Made by a program: the position numbers and the translations under genes. The notes under the pieces were generated by a model that was given only the letters and a program-made list of their open reading frames with translations, made no database searches and was not told where the DNA came from. Below, piece by piece: positions 19,461-28,622 of a DNA stretch of 64,000 nucleotides. The first letter of the stretch is position 1. Each line of letters begins with the position of its first letter. The DNA comes from Streptomyces luteolus (GTDB taxonomy: Bacteria > Actinomycetota > Actinomycetes > Streptomycetales > Streptomycetaceae): assembly GCF_029968015.1 (NCBI RefSeq), contig NZ_JASCIS010000033.1, positions 1 to 64,000 of the forward strand, read 5' to 3'.

Positions 19461-21089
19461 TCAGTGTCTGCCAGGGCCGGACCGGCTGTCAGTCCCGGCT
19501 GGGGCGTCTCCGACCGAGGTGATCAGTGGCGTGAATTCGGCATACGTGGGGGCGGATTTGGTCGATCCCCACATCTGCTGGGAGAAGGACCGTAGCCAGG
19601 GGCGGACGCTGTCCGACACTTGTTGTTCCGTCTGGAAACCGGGGTTGTCGCACCAAATGGACAGGTGGGCGCCGGACATGGGGGCGTCGTCGGCCAACTG
19701 CATGTCAACCGTGGGAGTGTGCATGAAGGAGCGTGGGTTCCACAGGTCGTAGACGCCTTGCGCGGATTTTTTGCCGGTCTCGTGCTGCTGCTCCGGGGCG
19801 AGAATGAAGTACAGGTGGTCGCCGTGACCGTTGACCACGTCATATCCGGCCCGGATGTAGTCCTCGACCGTCGGTTCGTCGGTGTTCCAGCGGATCCAGA
19901 CCTCGACCTGCACGCGGGGGTCGATTTCGACGAGGCCCTGACCGGGGACCACGTGGTCGTTCCACATCTTGGCGCGCTTGTTCTGGCTCGCGAGCTGATC
20001 GACCAGGCCGTTCATGTACGTGTTGAAGCCGTCCAGGAGCGTCGCGTCCGGACCTGCCTCCTCACGTGCGTAGTCGAGGAGTTGAGGAGCGTTCTCGCCG
20101 GTGATCCTTTTGGAATCCCAGGGGTATCCGAAGTACTCGTCGCCGCCGAGGTGGAACCAGGGCCCCGGGAAGAGGTCGGCGTACTCACCGATCAGATCCG
20201 CCATGAGCGCGCGGGCCGCGGGCTTGCTGTAATCGAGGTTTCCGACGTCGCGGGTGCCGTCCTTACGCACGAGCTGCAGCTCGGGATGCGCTTCGAGAAT
20301 TGCCACCATGTGCCCGGGCGAGTCGATCTCGGGGACGATCGTCACGTGATTGCGCTCGGCCAGAGCGATCAGTCGGCGTACCTGATCCTTGGTCAGTGCG
20401 GGCCGGGTCACGATCTCGGGATGAGACTCGCTCTCGATCCGGAAGCCGAGACTGTCACTCAGATGCAGATGCAGGACGTTGAGTTTGAGCCAGGCGAGCT
20501 CACGGATTTTGCCCTCGAGCCATCCGGGGCTGAAGTGCTTGCGGCCGACGTCGACCATGAGGCCGCGCTGTGCGTATTCCGGCCAGTCGGTGATCCGGCC
20601 GTTCACCGCACGGCGCTGTCGCAGTATCTGGAGCAGGGTGCGAGTGCCGTAGAAGACGCCCGCGGCGGAGCGGCCTGTGATCACGAGCCCCCGGTTGGTG
20701 TCGATGCGGTACGCCTCGGGAGAGGTGGAGCCGTCCACTGGCCCGAGGCCGAGCACAACGTCATGGGGTGCGAACGCCGACGATACGACGATCTGCGGCT
20801 CGCGGGGGAGGTGGCCTTCCTGGACCAGTTCGGCCGCCAAGGCTTGGGCTTCGCTTCGCAGTTCCCGGGCGGTCTCCGGCCTCAGGACGACACGGGTGGC
20901 GCGCACCGGTCGCCACGCCGTTGCCGTATCTCCCGGAGCGAAGTTGCGTACGGCAGGGATCGTCGGGGGAACAGTGGTGGCAGTGGCTGCGATGCCCGCG
21001 TCGGCGGCCCACGTTCGGGATCCCGACCCGGCGAACAGGGCTGATCCGGCGAGCACTCCGGCCGCCATGGCCGATCTCCTGTTGAGCAC
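19461..21089 (-). CDS. Secreted GH20 beta-N-acetylhexosaminidase
   Basis: The product has 542 residues from the GTG at 21087-21089, which has GGAGGAG just upstream; a GTG 15 bp earlier lies in that ribosome site. A signal sequence with an RR pair (LNRRSAMAAGVLAGSALFAG) is followed by a GH20 N-terminal alpha/beta domain (to about 165) and the catalytic barrel. The paired catalytic residues of substrate-assisted catalysis are D317-E318 in HLGGDEYFG; HLHLSDSLGFR is also typical. It should remove terminal GlcNAc or GalNAc outside the cell. A DasR-like box lies upstream. Confidence 0.93.
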   Translation of the reverse strand: MLNRRSAMAAGVLAGSALFAGSGSRTWAADAGIAATATTVPPTIPAVRNFAPGDTATAWRPVRATRVVLRPETARELRSEAQALAAELVQEGHLPREPQIVVSSAFAPHDVVLGLGPVDGSTSPEAYRIDTNRGLVITGRSAAGVFYGTRTLLQILRQRRAVNGRITDWPEYAQRGLMVDVGRKHFSPGWLEGKIRELAWLKLNVLHLHLSDSLGFRIESESHPEIVTRPALTKDQVRRLIALAERNHVTIVPEIDSPGHMVAILEAHPELQLVRKDGTRDVGNLDYSKPAARALMADLIGEYADLFPGPWFHLGGDEYFGYPWDSKRITGENAPQLLDYAREEAGPDATLLDGFNTYMNGLVDQLASQNKRAKMWNDHVVPGQGLVEIDPRVQVEVWIRWNTDEPTVEDYIRAGYDVVNGHGDHLYFILAPEQQHETGKKSAQGVYDLWNPRSFMHTPTVDMQLADDAPMSGAHLSIWCDNPGFQTEQQVSDSVRPWLRSFSQQMWGSTKSAPTYAEFTPLITSVGDAPAGTDSRSGPGRH

Positions 21090-21154
21090 GGTGGGCTCCT
21101 CCACGTTGACGACAGCCTGGGCACGATCAAGGAATGCCTACGGGACTGAAAAGC

Positions 21155-21170
21155 AGTGGTCTAGACGTGT
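21155..21170. promoter_or_regulatory. DasR-like operator (dre) upstream of the GH20 gene
   Basis: AGTGGTCTAGACGTGT retains the core TGGTCTAGAC of the DasR site ACTGGTCTAGACCACT. It is 66-81 bp upstream of the GH20 start. DasR is the GlcNAc-responsive GntR repressor of chitin and amino-sugar genes in Streptomyces. Confidence 0.75.
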
Positions 21171-21826
21171 GTCGTGATTTGAGCAGACCGGAAGAGAGGC
21201 CGCAAGGGTGTGGCCGTCGGGCCTCCAGGTGTGAGTGCGGGTGTGGAGGCGTCAGATCGCGGGCGCTCCAGGCCGGTCGCTTCGAGGAGGTCCGGACGAA
21301 CGCGCGCACCTTCGGGGTGTTCCCGGTGGCCGGCCGCAGGAGGCCGTACTCCATCGGCGGGGCTTCGCGGAACAGAGCGTAGGTGATGTCCGGGCTACAA
21401 GCGCCTGCTCAAGATCGATGTCCTCCCCGAGGCCGACATCGACAGCTTACGACGAAGCCGTAACCGACCAGGGCTACGGCCAGCAGCCTTCCTCTTGCTC
21501 ACTGCGAGAGCTTGCGCGAAGAGATCCAGCGTTACGCGGAGCTTGCTTTGCGCGACGGTGATGAACTCGCCGACATGCTGCGGCTGGTGCCGGTCCCAGG
21601 CGCTGTCGGTCGACCAAAGCCGGCACCTTCAGACCGTCTACAGCAGCCGGTGCGCTCAGTCTGGTTCCGCTGGCCGGCGCCGGTGAACAGCTTCCACTGA
21701 ACAGCGTCCACTCAATCCCGATGACCATCTGGCACCAGTCCGGTACGGGACCGCTCATCCCGGCGCCGGTAGCGGCGCAATCCGGGATGCCGGCTCCAGT
21801 ACCGGCGTGATCTGCGGTCCTGGCGC
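21171..21826. other. Gene-poor stretch between GH20 and GH84 genes
   Basis: No supported gene. A plus-strand segment around 21512-21610 reads protein-like (REEIQRYAELALRDGDELAD, then MLRLVPV) and another near 21400-21460 reads GYKRLLKIDVLPEADIDSLR, but neither has a start with a ribosome site or a family I recognise. They could be remnants of a lost gene. Confidence 0.35.
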
Positions 21827-21860
21827 GCCTGTGCGCTGACTATCTGGGCAGCGCACAGGC
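21827..21860 (-). terminator. Hairpin terminator of the GH84 gene
   Basis: GCCTGTGCGCT (21827-21837) pairs perfectly with 21850-21860, 11 bp with a 12-nt loop, starting 23 bp beyond the GH84 stop on the minus strand. Confidence 0.7.
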
Positions 21861-21883
21861 CTCGTCCATCAGCACACGGAGGC

Positions 21884-23887
21884 TTACTGCATCGCTGCCT
21901 CTGCCTCGCCGCCGGCGGCCTTTGCGGCCTTGTCCAGGAACGTGTCCAGCACGCCGTCGCCGATCTTGGGCTGGACCTTGCCCCATGAGTTGCGCGGCGG
22001 ATCGACTCGCACGGATTCGGCCCGTTGCCGCAGGTCGGCGGACTCGGCAAGGAGTCGGTCCGCGGCCTCCTCGTCGCCGTCCTGCCGTGCCGCGAGCGCG
22101 TCGACCATCTTCACCGTTGCCTTGCCCCACAGCTCGGTGGCGTCCAGCCAGGGCGCGGCGTCGACGGCGAACCCCTGTTGCACTGCTCCGCCACGGATGG
22201 TGTCCGGGGCACCTTCGATGGCGGTGGCGTAGGCGCGAAGCCTCTTGAGTGCCTCGGTGTGGTTCCCCTCGTCCCAGGCCTTCCAGAACTCCGTTACGCG
22301 CTGGGCCAGTTCGGGGGCCTGCGGCTGCCAGGGTGTGGAGCCGAAGGTCGGGGCCATGTGCTGCAGGTCGGCGAAGACGAGGAGGGCCTCGGTCGCTTCG
22401 CGGTCACCGCCCGCGAGGTAGGACATGGCCTGCGGCCAACTCTTCCGGGCGTCGTACGCCCGGTCGTTCCAGGTGAAGTCCGCCGCCCCGAATACGGCGA
22501 CCTTGCTGGCGTACGGCTGGTTCATCGGGTTGGCGACGATGTCGGTGAGGTGTTCCGAGAGGCCGGCCTCACGCTTGTCGTACGGGGCGAGCAGCAGCCG
22601 GCCGCTGGTGTTGCCGAAGTCGTTGACGGGGTAGTTGTCCCAGACGAAGACCTTGCGGCCGAAGAGCTGCGACACCTTTTCCGCGTCGTCATTGGTGATC
22701 TCCGGAGGGACGACGGCCGTACCGGTCCACATCACCTCGACCGCCGGATCCAGGGTGTCGCGCAGGGTCTTCTTGTAGGCCGTGTCAGTCAGGTCGCCGT
22801 ACTCGGTGGGCACCATCTGCAGCGGCCGGGTGCCGTCACGAGTGGCGATGAAGTCGCGCTGCACGTCGTTGAGCAGGTCGACCTGAGCCTTGGCGGCCGT
22901 CTCGCGACCGGGTTCGCCGTACGCCGTCCGATCGCCCTCGCAGTTCCAGCTGGTGTAGTTGATGTCGTCGAGCGGGATGGAGAAGTCGCGGGTGCCCAGG
23001 TCGTACAGAGCTTGGAGCTTGGTCTTGAGGGCCTTGCGGTCGTCGGGATCGGAGTAGCAGATCGACTCGCCGGGGGACACCGCGAAGGTGAAGCGCACGT
23101 GGTTAGCCGTCGCTCGGTCCACCAACTCGCCGAGTTCTGCCAGCTTGTCCGAGGGGTAGGGCTCGCGCCACTTGCCCCGGTGGTAGGGGTCGTCCTTGGG
23201 CGCGTAGATGTACGTGTTGGCCTTGACGTCTCCGTAGAAGTCCATCTGGTCGAGGCGCTCGGCATGCGTCCAGGGCTGCCCGTAGAAGCCCTCGACCGTG
23301 CCCCGGAGCGGCATCGACGGGAAGTCGCTGACCTCTACGCCCGACACCTTCCAGTGGTCGCCCCCCGTGCGGCTGAACAGCTGGCGGAGGGTCTGTACGG
23401 CGTAGAACTGGCCGGCGGAGTCCTTGCCGCCGAGGGCGACATCCGCACCGGATCCGGACCGCTTGACCCTCAGGGCGTACCCCTCGGCGTGATCAGGCAC
23501 GGCGGTGTCCCCGAGCGTCCGTCTGAGGTCGGGGCGCGTCGCCGGGCCGAGCCGTACGGTGAGCAGCCGGGCGGCTGCGTCGGGGAGGTTTCCAGGAGCG
23601 ACGACGCGCACCTGGTCGGCGCCGTGTGCCTTCAACTCCCTTACGAGGCGGGCGAGAGCGGCGCGGTCGGTGTCCTTGTCGGCGACGACGTACACCCTCT
23701 TGGTCACGGAGGCGTCGCCACCAGTGCGAGTGAGCTCCTGCGGGGTCGGCGAAACCGGCGGTACTGAACTGGTCGCACGCGAAGCGTCATCGGACACAGC
23801 AGTGGCCGGAAGCGCCTGGAGCCCCAAGGTGCTTGCGAGTGCGAAGCATCCGCCTATCGCGATCGTCACGTTCCTGCTTCGTCCCAT
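21884..23887 (-). CDS. Secreted GH84 beta-N-acetylglucosaminidase
   Basis: The product has 667 residues from ATG 23885-23887 (GGAGAG upstream). A signal peptide (VTIAIGGCFALASTLGLQAL) leads to a GH20b-like N-terminal domain (about 45-180), the GH84 barrel starting RGTVEGFYGQPW, and a helical C-terminal domain. Catalytic D307-D308 in SIPLDDINYTSW match the paired aspartates of NagJ/O-GlcNAcase enzymes. No dockerin or binding module is seen. It should cleave beta-linked GlcNAc from glycans or glycoproteins outside the cell. It is divergent from the GH35 gene, with a DasR-like box between. Confidence 0.92.
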   Translation of the reverse strand: MGRSRNVTIAIGGCFALASTLGLQALPATAVSDDASRATSSVPPVSPTPQELTRTGGDASVTKRVYVVADKDTDRAALARLVRELKAHGADQVRVVAPGNLPDAAARLLTVRLGPATRPDLRRTLGDTAVPDHAEGYALRVKRSGSGADVALGGKDSAGQFYAVQTLRQLFSRTGGDHWKVSGVEVSDFPSMPLRGTVEGFYGQPWTHAERLDQMDFYGDVKANTYIYAPKDDPYHRGKWREPYPSDKLAELGELVDRATANHVRFTFAVSPGESICYSDPDDRKALKTKLQALYDLGTRDFSIPLDDINYTSWNCEGDRTAYGEPGRETAAKAQVDLLNDVQRDFIATRDGTRPLQMVPTEYGDLTDTAYKKTLRDTLDPAVEVMWTGTAVVPPEITNDDAEKVSQLFGRKVFVWDNYPVNDFGNTSGRLLLAPYDKREAGLSEHLTDIVANPMNQPYASKVAVFGAADFTWNDRAYDARKSWPQAMSYLAGGDREATEALLVFADLQHMAPTFGSTPWQPQAPELAQRVTEFWKAWDEGNHTEALKRLRAYATAIEGAPDTIRGGAVQQGFAVDAAPWLDATELWGKATVKMVDALAARQDGDEEAADRLLAESADLRQRAESVRVDPPRNSWGKVQPKIGDGVLDTFLDKAAKAAGGEAEAAMQ

Positions 23888-23970
23888 GGCATCTCTCCAT
23901 CGTGGTCTGGTCACCAAGTCGTATTGCTCCAACCATGTTGAGGGAGTGGCAGGGGAAGACATAAGACGTC

Positions 23971-23986
23971 TGGGGTCTAGACCTCT
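23971..23986. promoter_or_regulatory. DasR-like operator in the GH84/GH35 divergent promoter
   Basis: TGGGGTCTAGACCTCT carries the palindromic core GGTCTAGACC of the DasR site and matches 12 of 16 consensus positions. It is 84-99 bp upstream of the GH84 start and about 140 bp from the GH35 start, so it could serve both. Confidence 0.7.
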
Positions 23987-24127
23987 GTTCGGCTTGCCTT
24001 TACTCTGGCCAACGTTGCTGAGCGCGACGCCTCCTTGGCATGTCCTGGCCATGGTGTGGCCTTGTGCAGTCGCGTCTGTCCCTCAAGAGCAGCTCCTTGA
24101 CCGTGCGTCATCGGAGGAAATCCACGC

Positions 24128-27100
24128 ATGCATCAGTCATCAGGAATCCGCGGCTCCCATGGCGGCCGCTCGTCCCCTCGGGCCAGATGGGCCCACCGGT
24201 GGCTATCGGCCTGCCTCGCGCTGGTGCTGGCGCCGGCGCTCATGGCCCTCGCACCGCTGAACGGGACCACTGCCACGGAGGAATCGCCGCCGGTGACTCA
24301 GAACGCAGACTCCGCGGCCGCCCGCAGCCTCGCTTTCCCGGGCAACGACGGGAAGCCGCACCGTGTGACCTGGGATGACAAGTCCCTCAAGATCGACGGT
24401 GAGCGACTGACCGTGTGGTCCGGCGAGTTCCACTACTGGCGGCTGCCCAGTCCGGACCAATGGCGGGACGTCCTGCAGAAGTTGAAGGCCTCCGGTTTCA
24501 ACGCCGTATCGCTGTACTTCTTCTGGGGCTACCACTCGAGCAAGCCGGGTTCCTACGACTTCTCCGGGATCCGCGATATCGACAGGCTCCTCACCATGGC
24601 TGAGGAAGAGGGGCTGTACGTCATCGCCCGACCTGGCCCCTACATCAACGCAGAGGCCAGCATGGGCGGCTTGCCGGCCTACATGACCACCCACGGCGGT
24701 GAGGAGCGCACGGCCGACCCGCAGAATCTCGCGGCCGACCTGGAGTGGCTGAAGGTGGTCAACCGCATCATCGGCAAGCACCAGATCACCGACGGCGGCG
24801 GCAGCGTCATCGCGTACCAGGTCGAGAACGAGCAGATCGACAATGCGCCCAAGCACGTTGAGTACATTGAGAAGTTGCAGGCCGTAGTCGAGGAGCACGG
24901 GATTGACGTGCCGCTCTTCCACAACGACTGGGGTGACGGCCACGGCTACAACGTGCCTGGAGGGCCCGGTGGTTCCCGGCTCGACCTCTACGCTTTCGAC
25001 ACCTACCCGCTGGGATTTGACTGCAAGGGAGCCCGGGGGAAGCTGAGTGACTTTGAGTCCCGTATCCGTGGCTACTCGCCGAAGACGCCCGTGTTCATCG
25101 CCGAGGGGCAGGGCGGCGCGTTTACGTCGTGGGGCCGCGATTTCCAGAGCGGCGAGTGCGCGAAGTTCGTCGACGAGGCCTTCACCCGCCAGTTCGCGGT
25201 GAACAACCTCGCCAACGGCGTGACCATGTTCAACTCGTACATGGAGTACGGCGGCACCAACTGGGGCTGGACCGGCGACCCCGGCTCCGGCTTCACCTCC
25301 TACGACTACGGCGCACCGATCTCCGAGGACCGGCGCATCACCCCCAAGCTCGCCGTCCACAAAGAGTTCGGCTACCTCCAGAACGCGGTGAAGCCCATAG
25401 CCTCCGCGCAGAACGTCACCCCGCCCACGATCACGTCCACCGGCGGTGGCCCCGTCAAGGCCCAGCAGCGGCTGTCCACGGAGAACGCCGAGGACACCTC
25501 CGTATCGGGCAACGGCATGCGACTGATCACGCTGCGGCACCCGGACTCCAATGACACCTCCACCAGCCAGGTGACGTTCCCGCTCGACCTGGCCGACCCT
25601 CCGAAGGCGGCCACGTCCGCCTCGGCCGGCGGCAACGAATCAGGTGAGGACAAGAACTCCGCGTATCGGCGCATTCCACAGCAGAAGAACACCGCGATCA
25701 GCATCGCGGGTCGCGACGCCAAGACCCTGGTCGCCGACTACGCCTTCGGACCCCATCGCCTCGTCTACTCCACCTCTCAGGTGCTCACACAACTGGACGC
25801 CGGGGGCGACCTCCTGGCCCTGGACGGCACGAAGGGCGAAACGGGCGAGACAGTGCTGCGCTTCGCGTCGAAGCCGAAGGTCACCACGTTGGACGGCGCA
25901 CCCGTCGATGTCACCTGGGACGCTGACCGCAAGGACCTACGGCTCAACTACACGCACGGCGATGCCCGTACGCTCCGGATCGCCGGAGGCGGCAAGGAGC
26001 TGACGGTCCTGATCACCGACCGCGACGCGGTGGCGACCACCTGGCAGCTGGACGCTGGACGCAGCGACATCCTCGTGCTCGGCCCGGAGTTGGCCCGCAC
26101 CGCCCGCCTCAGCGGAGCGCAGCTCGACCTCACCGGAGACACCCGGAAGCCGGGACCGCTGCGCGTGTTCGCCCCGAAGAACGTCGACGTCCTGACCTGG
26201 AACGGGCGGCGTATCGACGCGAGCCGCGATGACACGGGCGCACTCGTCGCCACCCTGCCCGGTCCGCAGAAGCCGACGATGCCCGGCATCGACAGCTGGC
26301 GCACCGCGGACTCCGACCCCGAGCACGCCGCGGGCTTCGACGACTCCGGCTGGAAGAAGGCTGACCGGACCACCGCAGACAATCCCAAGCACGGTCCTGG
26401 TGAGGCATCGGGGGTAGTCCTGGACACCGATGAGTACGGCTTCCACGAGGGCGACACCTGGTACCGGGGTCACTACACCCCCGCAGAGGCGAGCACCACG
26501 GTGAAGGTCTCCGCCAAGACAGGGACGGCCGGGCATGCCCTGGTCTGGCTGAATGGCCGTTACCTCGGGGCTCAGGGCGACGGCACCACCACCCACAAGG
26601 TGCCCGACGGTGTCGCCGAGCCGGGCAAGCCCGCGGTACTCGCCGTCCTGGTGCGCAACATGGGGCACTACGAAGACTGGTCGTCCGACGGCCGATCCAA
26701 GACCGGACGTGGCCTCGCGGACGTGGCGGTTCCCGGTTCGGGCAAGGTGCGGTGGCGGATCCAGGGCGCGGCCGGCGGCCCCGAACCGGCCGACACCGTG
26801 CGCGGGATCTGCAATAACGGCGGCCTGTACGGCGAGCGCAAGGGCGGGCATCTTCCGGGTGCTCCGGACTCGTCCTGGCGTACGACACAGTCGCTCAAGA
26901 GCGAGCGGCCGGGCGTGCGGTGGTTCCGTACGGAGACCGAGTTGCGTCTTCCGGAGGGTTCCGACACCGCGGTCGGCCTGCGGATCGCCGACAACAGTGC
27001 GCGCGCCGACAAGTACCGGGTGCAGATCTTCGTGAACGGCTGGAACACCGGCCAGTACGTCAACAATGTCGGCCCGCAGCAGGAGTTCGTCATCCCCTCG

Positions 27101-27286
27101 GGGTTCCTCAAGGAGCGCGGCAAGAACACGATTGCCCTGGCGATCACTGCCGAGCAGACCGGCGTGGGGCCCGACTCGGTCGAGCTCGTGGACCGGGGCA
27201 CTGTGCTCGGCGGGGTCTCCGGCGGGCAGAACGAGTCGCCCGGCTACCGGGAATTGCTCGGAGCCGAACGCTCGCGCGGGCAGTGA
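24128..27286 (+). CDS. Secreted multidomain GH35 beta-galactosidase
   Basis: The product has 1052 residues; GGAGGAAAT precedes the ATG. A signal sequence (about residues 22-45) leads to a GH35 barrel (about 80-400) with WSGEFHYWRLP, ARPGPYINAE, the acid/base E235 in YQVENEQ and the nucleophile E326 in FIAEGQGG. Beta-galactosidase domains 2 and 3 follow, then two jelly-roll domains (about 720-1040) as in the large secreted fungal and actinobacterial enzymes. It should release terminal beta-galactose, exposing GlcNAc for the two neighbouring hexosaminidases. Confidence 0.92.
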   Translation: MHQSSGIRGSHGGRSSPRARWAHRWLSACLALVLAPALMALAPLNGTTATEESPPVTQNADSAAARSLAFPGNDGKPHRVTWDDKSLKIDGERLTVWSGEFHYWRLPSPDQWRDVLQKLKASGFNAVSLYFFWGYHSSKPGSYDFSGIRDIDRLLTMAEEEGLYVIARPGPYINAEASMGGLPAYMTTHGGEERTADPQNLAADLEWLKVVNRIIGKHQITDGGGSVIAYQVENEQIDNAPKHVEYIEKLQAVVEEHGIDVPLFHNDWGDGHGYNVPGGPGGSRLDLYAFDTYPLGFDCKGARGKLSDFESRIRGYSPKTPVFIAEGQGGAFTSWGRDFQSGECAKFVDEAFTRQFAVNNLANGVTMFNSYMEYGGTNWGWTGDPGSGFTSYDYGAPISEDRRITPKLAVHKEFGYLQNAVKPIASAQNVTPPTITSTGGGPVKAQQRLSTENAEDTSVSGNGMRLITLRHPDSNDTSTSQVTFPLDLADPPKAATSASAGGNESGEDKNSAYRRIPQQKNTAISIAGRDAKTLVADYAFGPHRLVYSTSQVLTQLDAGGDLLALDGTKGETGETVLRFASKPKVTTLDGAPVDVTWDADRKDLRLNYTHGDARTLRIAGGGKELTVLITDRDAVATTWQLDAGRSDILVLGPELARTARLSGAQLDLTGDTRKPGPLRVFAPKNVDVLTWNGRRIDASRDDTGALVATLPGPQKPTMPGIDSWRTADSDPEHAAGFDDSGWKKADRTTADNPKHGPGEASGVVLDTDEYGFHEGDTWYRGHYTPAEASTTVKVSAKTGTAGHALVWLNGRYLGAQGDGTTTHKVPDGVAEPGKPAVLAVLVRNMGHYEDWSSDGRSKTGRGLADVAVPGSGKVRWRIQGAAGGPEPADTVRGICNNGGLYGERKGGHLPGAPDSSWRTTQSLKSERPGVRWFRTETELRLPEGSDTAVGLRIADNSARADKYRVQIFVNGWNTGQYVNNVGPQQEFVIPSGFLKERGKNTIALAITAEQTGVGPDSVELVDRGTVLGGVSGGQNESPGYRELLGAERSRGQ

Positions 27287-27312
27287 CCCGAGCTGCTTGA
27301 TCCGATCTCCTC

Positions 27313-27345
27313 ACCCGCCCCGGCCTGTGGACCGCCGGGGCGGGT
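27313..27345. terminator. 12-bp hairpin terminator after the GH35 gene
   Basis: ACCCGCCCCGGC (27313-27324) pairs with 27334-27345, loop 9 nt. It lies in the convergent gap between the GH35 gene and the SDR gene and may serve both directions. Confidence 0.8.
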
Positions 27346-27452
27346 CAGCGGCCTCCGCGTCGACGGCGATCATCGAGCCTTCGGACAGCAGACCGGGCGC
27401 CCTGTCGGTGACCGCTCCACCATCGGCGACGTGAGGAATGTCTGCACCGGAC

Positions 27453-28208
27453 TCACCGGAGCTTGATCGCGCCACCGTCCGCCATGACGGTCTGGCCGGT
27501 CATGTACCGTGCGTCGTCACTGGCGAGGAAGGCGACGATCGGGGCGACGTCCTTGTCCGGGTCGCCGAACCGTCCGAGCGGGACTTTCGCCGCGGACTGG
27601 GCATACTGCTCGGGGTGGGTATCTGCCCAGGTCGCGACCCCGGCGGTCCTCGCCATCGGGCAGACGACGTTGACGCGGATGTTGTGCACGGCCCACTCGT
27701 TGGCGACGACGCGAGTGAGACCACGGATGGCCTCCTTGGCGGCCGCGTAGGACGCCTGGTTCGGCTGGCCGTCCAGGCCTGCCCCGGAGCCGAAGTTGAT
27801 CACCGAGCCGCCGCCGGCCCGCTTCAGCTCGGGCAGGGCCGCGAGCATGAAGTTCCGAGTGGCGTAGAGGCCGGTGTCCATGGCGAGGTGCCAGTCGTCG
27901 TCGGTCTGCTCCTCGAACCGCCGTTGCCGGGAGACGCTCGCGTTGTTGACCACGACGTCGAGCCCGCCGAAGCGTTCCACGGCCGCCGCGACCGCCGCAT
28001 CCGCCGCGGACCGGTCGGACACATCGTCCCTCAGGAACACTACGGAGCCGCCGAGGTCGCGGACCAGGGCCTGACCGGCCTCCTCCTGAAGGTCCACCGC
28101 GACAACTCGGGCGCCGCGCTCCACGAACAGCCGCGTGACCGCTCCGCCGATACCGGCGGCGCCGCCGGTGACGATGACCCTCTTGTTGTCCAGGCCGTGC
28201 GAACCCAT
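27453..28208 (-). CDS. Short-chain dehydrogenase/reductase
   Basis: The product has 251 residues from ATG 28206-28208 (MGSHGLDNKRVIVTGGAAGI). A classical SDR: cofactor loop TGGAAGIG, NNAS, catalytic Ser in INFGSGAG, and YAAAK. It is the first gene on the steroid side of the window and is divergent from the IclR regulator gene. A hydroxysteroid or hydroxyacyl-CoA dehydrogenase role is inferred from context only. Confidence 0.85.
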   Translation of the reverse strand: MGSHGLDNKRVIVTGGAAGIGGAVTRLFVERGARVVAVDLQEEAGQALVRDLGGSVVFLRDDVSDRSAADAAVAAAVERFGGLDVVVNNASVSRQRRFEEQTDDDWHLAMDTGLYATRNFMLAALPELKRAGGGSVINFGSGAGLDGQPNQASYAAAKEAIRGLTRVVANEWAVHNIRVNVVCPMARTAGVATWADTHPEQYAQSAAKVPLGRFGDPDKDVAPIVAFLASDDARYMTGQTVMADGGAIKLR

Positions 28209-28622
28209 GTGCGTGCCTCGCTCGTTGTCGTCGTACGTCACTGCGCCGGGCCTGGCTTTCCGGCCCTCTGCGCACGTTACCGAGGGCCAAAGGTCGGTGC
28301 TCGGCGAGGTCCCGGTCTCCGGAACGCCAGCGGTGTTGCTCAGGTATCCGTCAGGATCACCACGCGCAGGGGCCGCGGGCCGTGGAAGGAGAGGTCGACC
28401 AGGCAGGCGTGCAAGTCCGTAAGAGGGACAGAGCGCCCGGGCCCTGGTCGGGTGCAACGTCCAGGAAGATCGGGCCGGTTTCGGCACAGCTGCTGCGCGC
28501 CGCGCTCGCCTCCGGGCGACGGATTCGGTGTTGGCCGGTGTTGGGGTCTTCCCGGGCTCTCAGGGGCGCTGTTACATTCCGGAAAACGAGAATTCATTTC
28601 AGTCTTTGACTGGAGGCCCCCT
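28209..28622. other. 414-bp divergent promoter region (SDR / IclR)
   Basis: No complete gene. On the minus strand, 28340-28430 reads VPLTDLHACLVDLSFHGPRP then LRVVILTDT and a stop, which is protein-like and might be the tail of a lost gene. Near the IclR start, ATTCCGGAAAACGAGAATTC (28576-28595) contains a TTCCGGAA palindrome that could be an autoregulatory site. Confidence 0.35.

Noticed and set aside
28340..28430. Minus-strand protein-like tail ending LRVVILTDT
   Set aside because: Too short, without a start or a family match; kept only as a remark in the intergenic entry.
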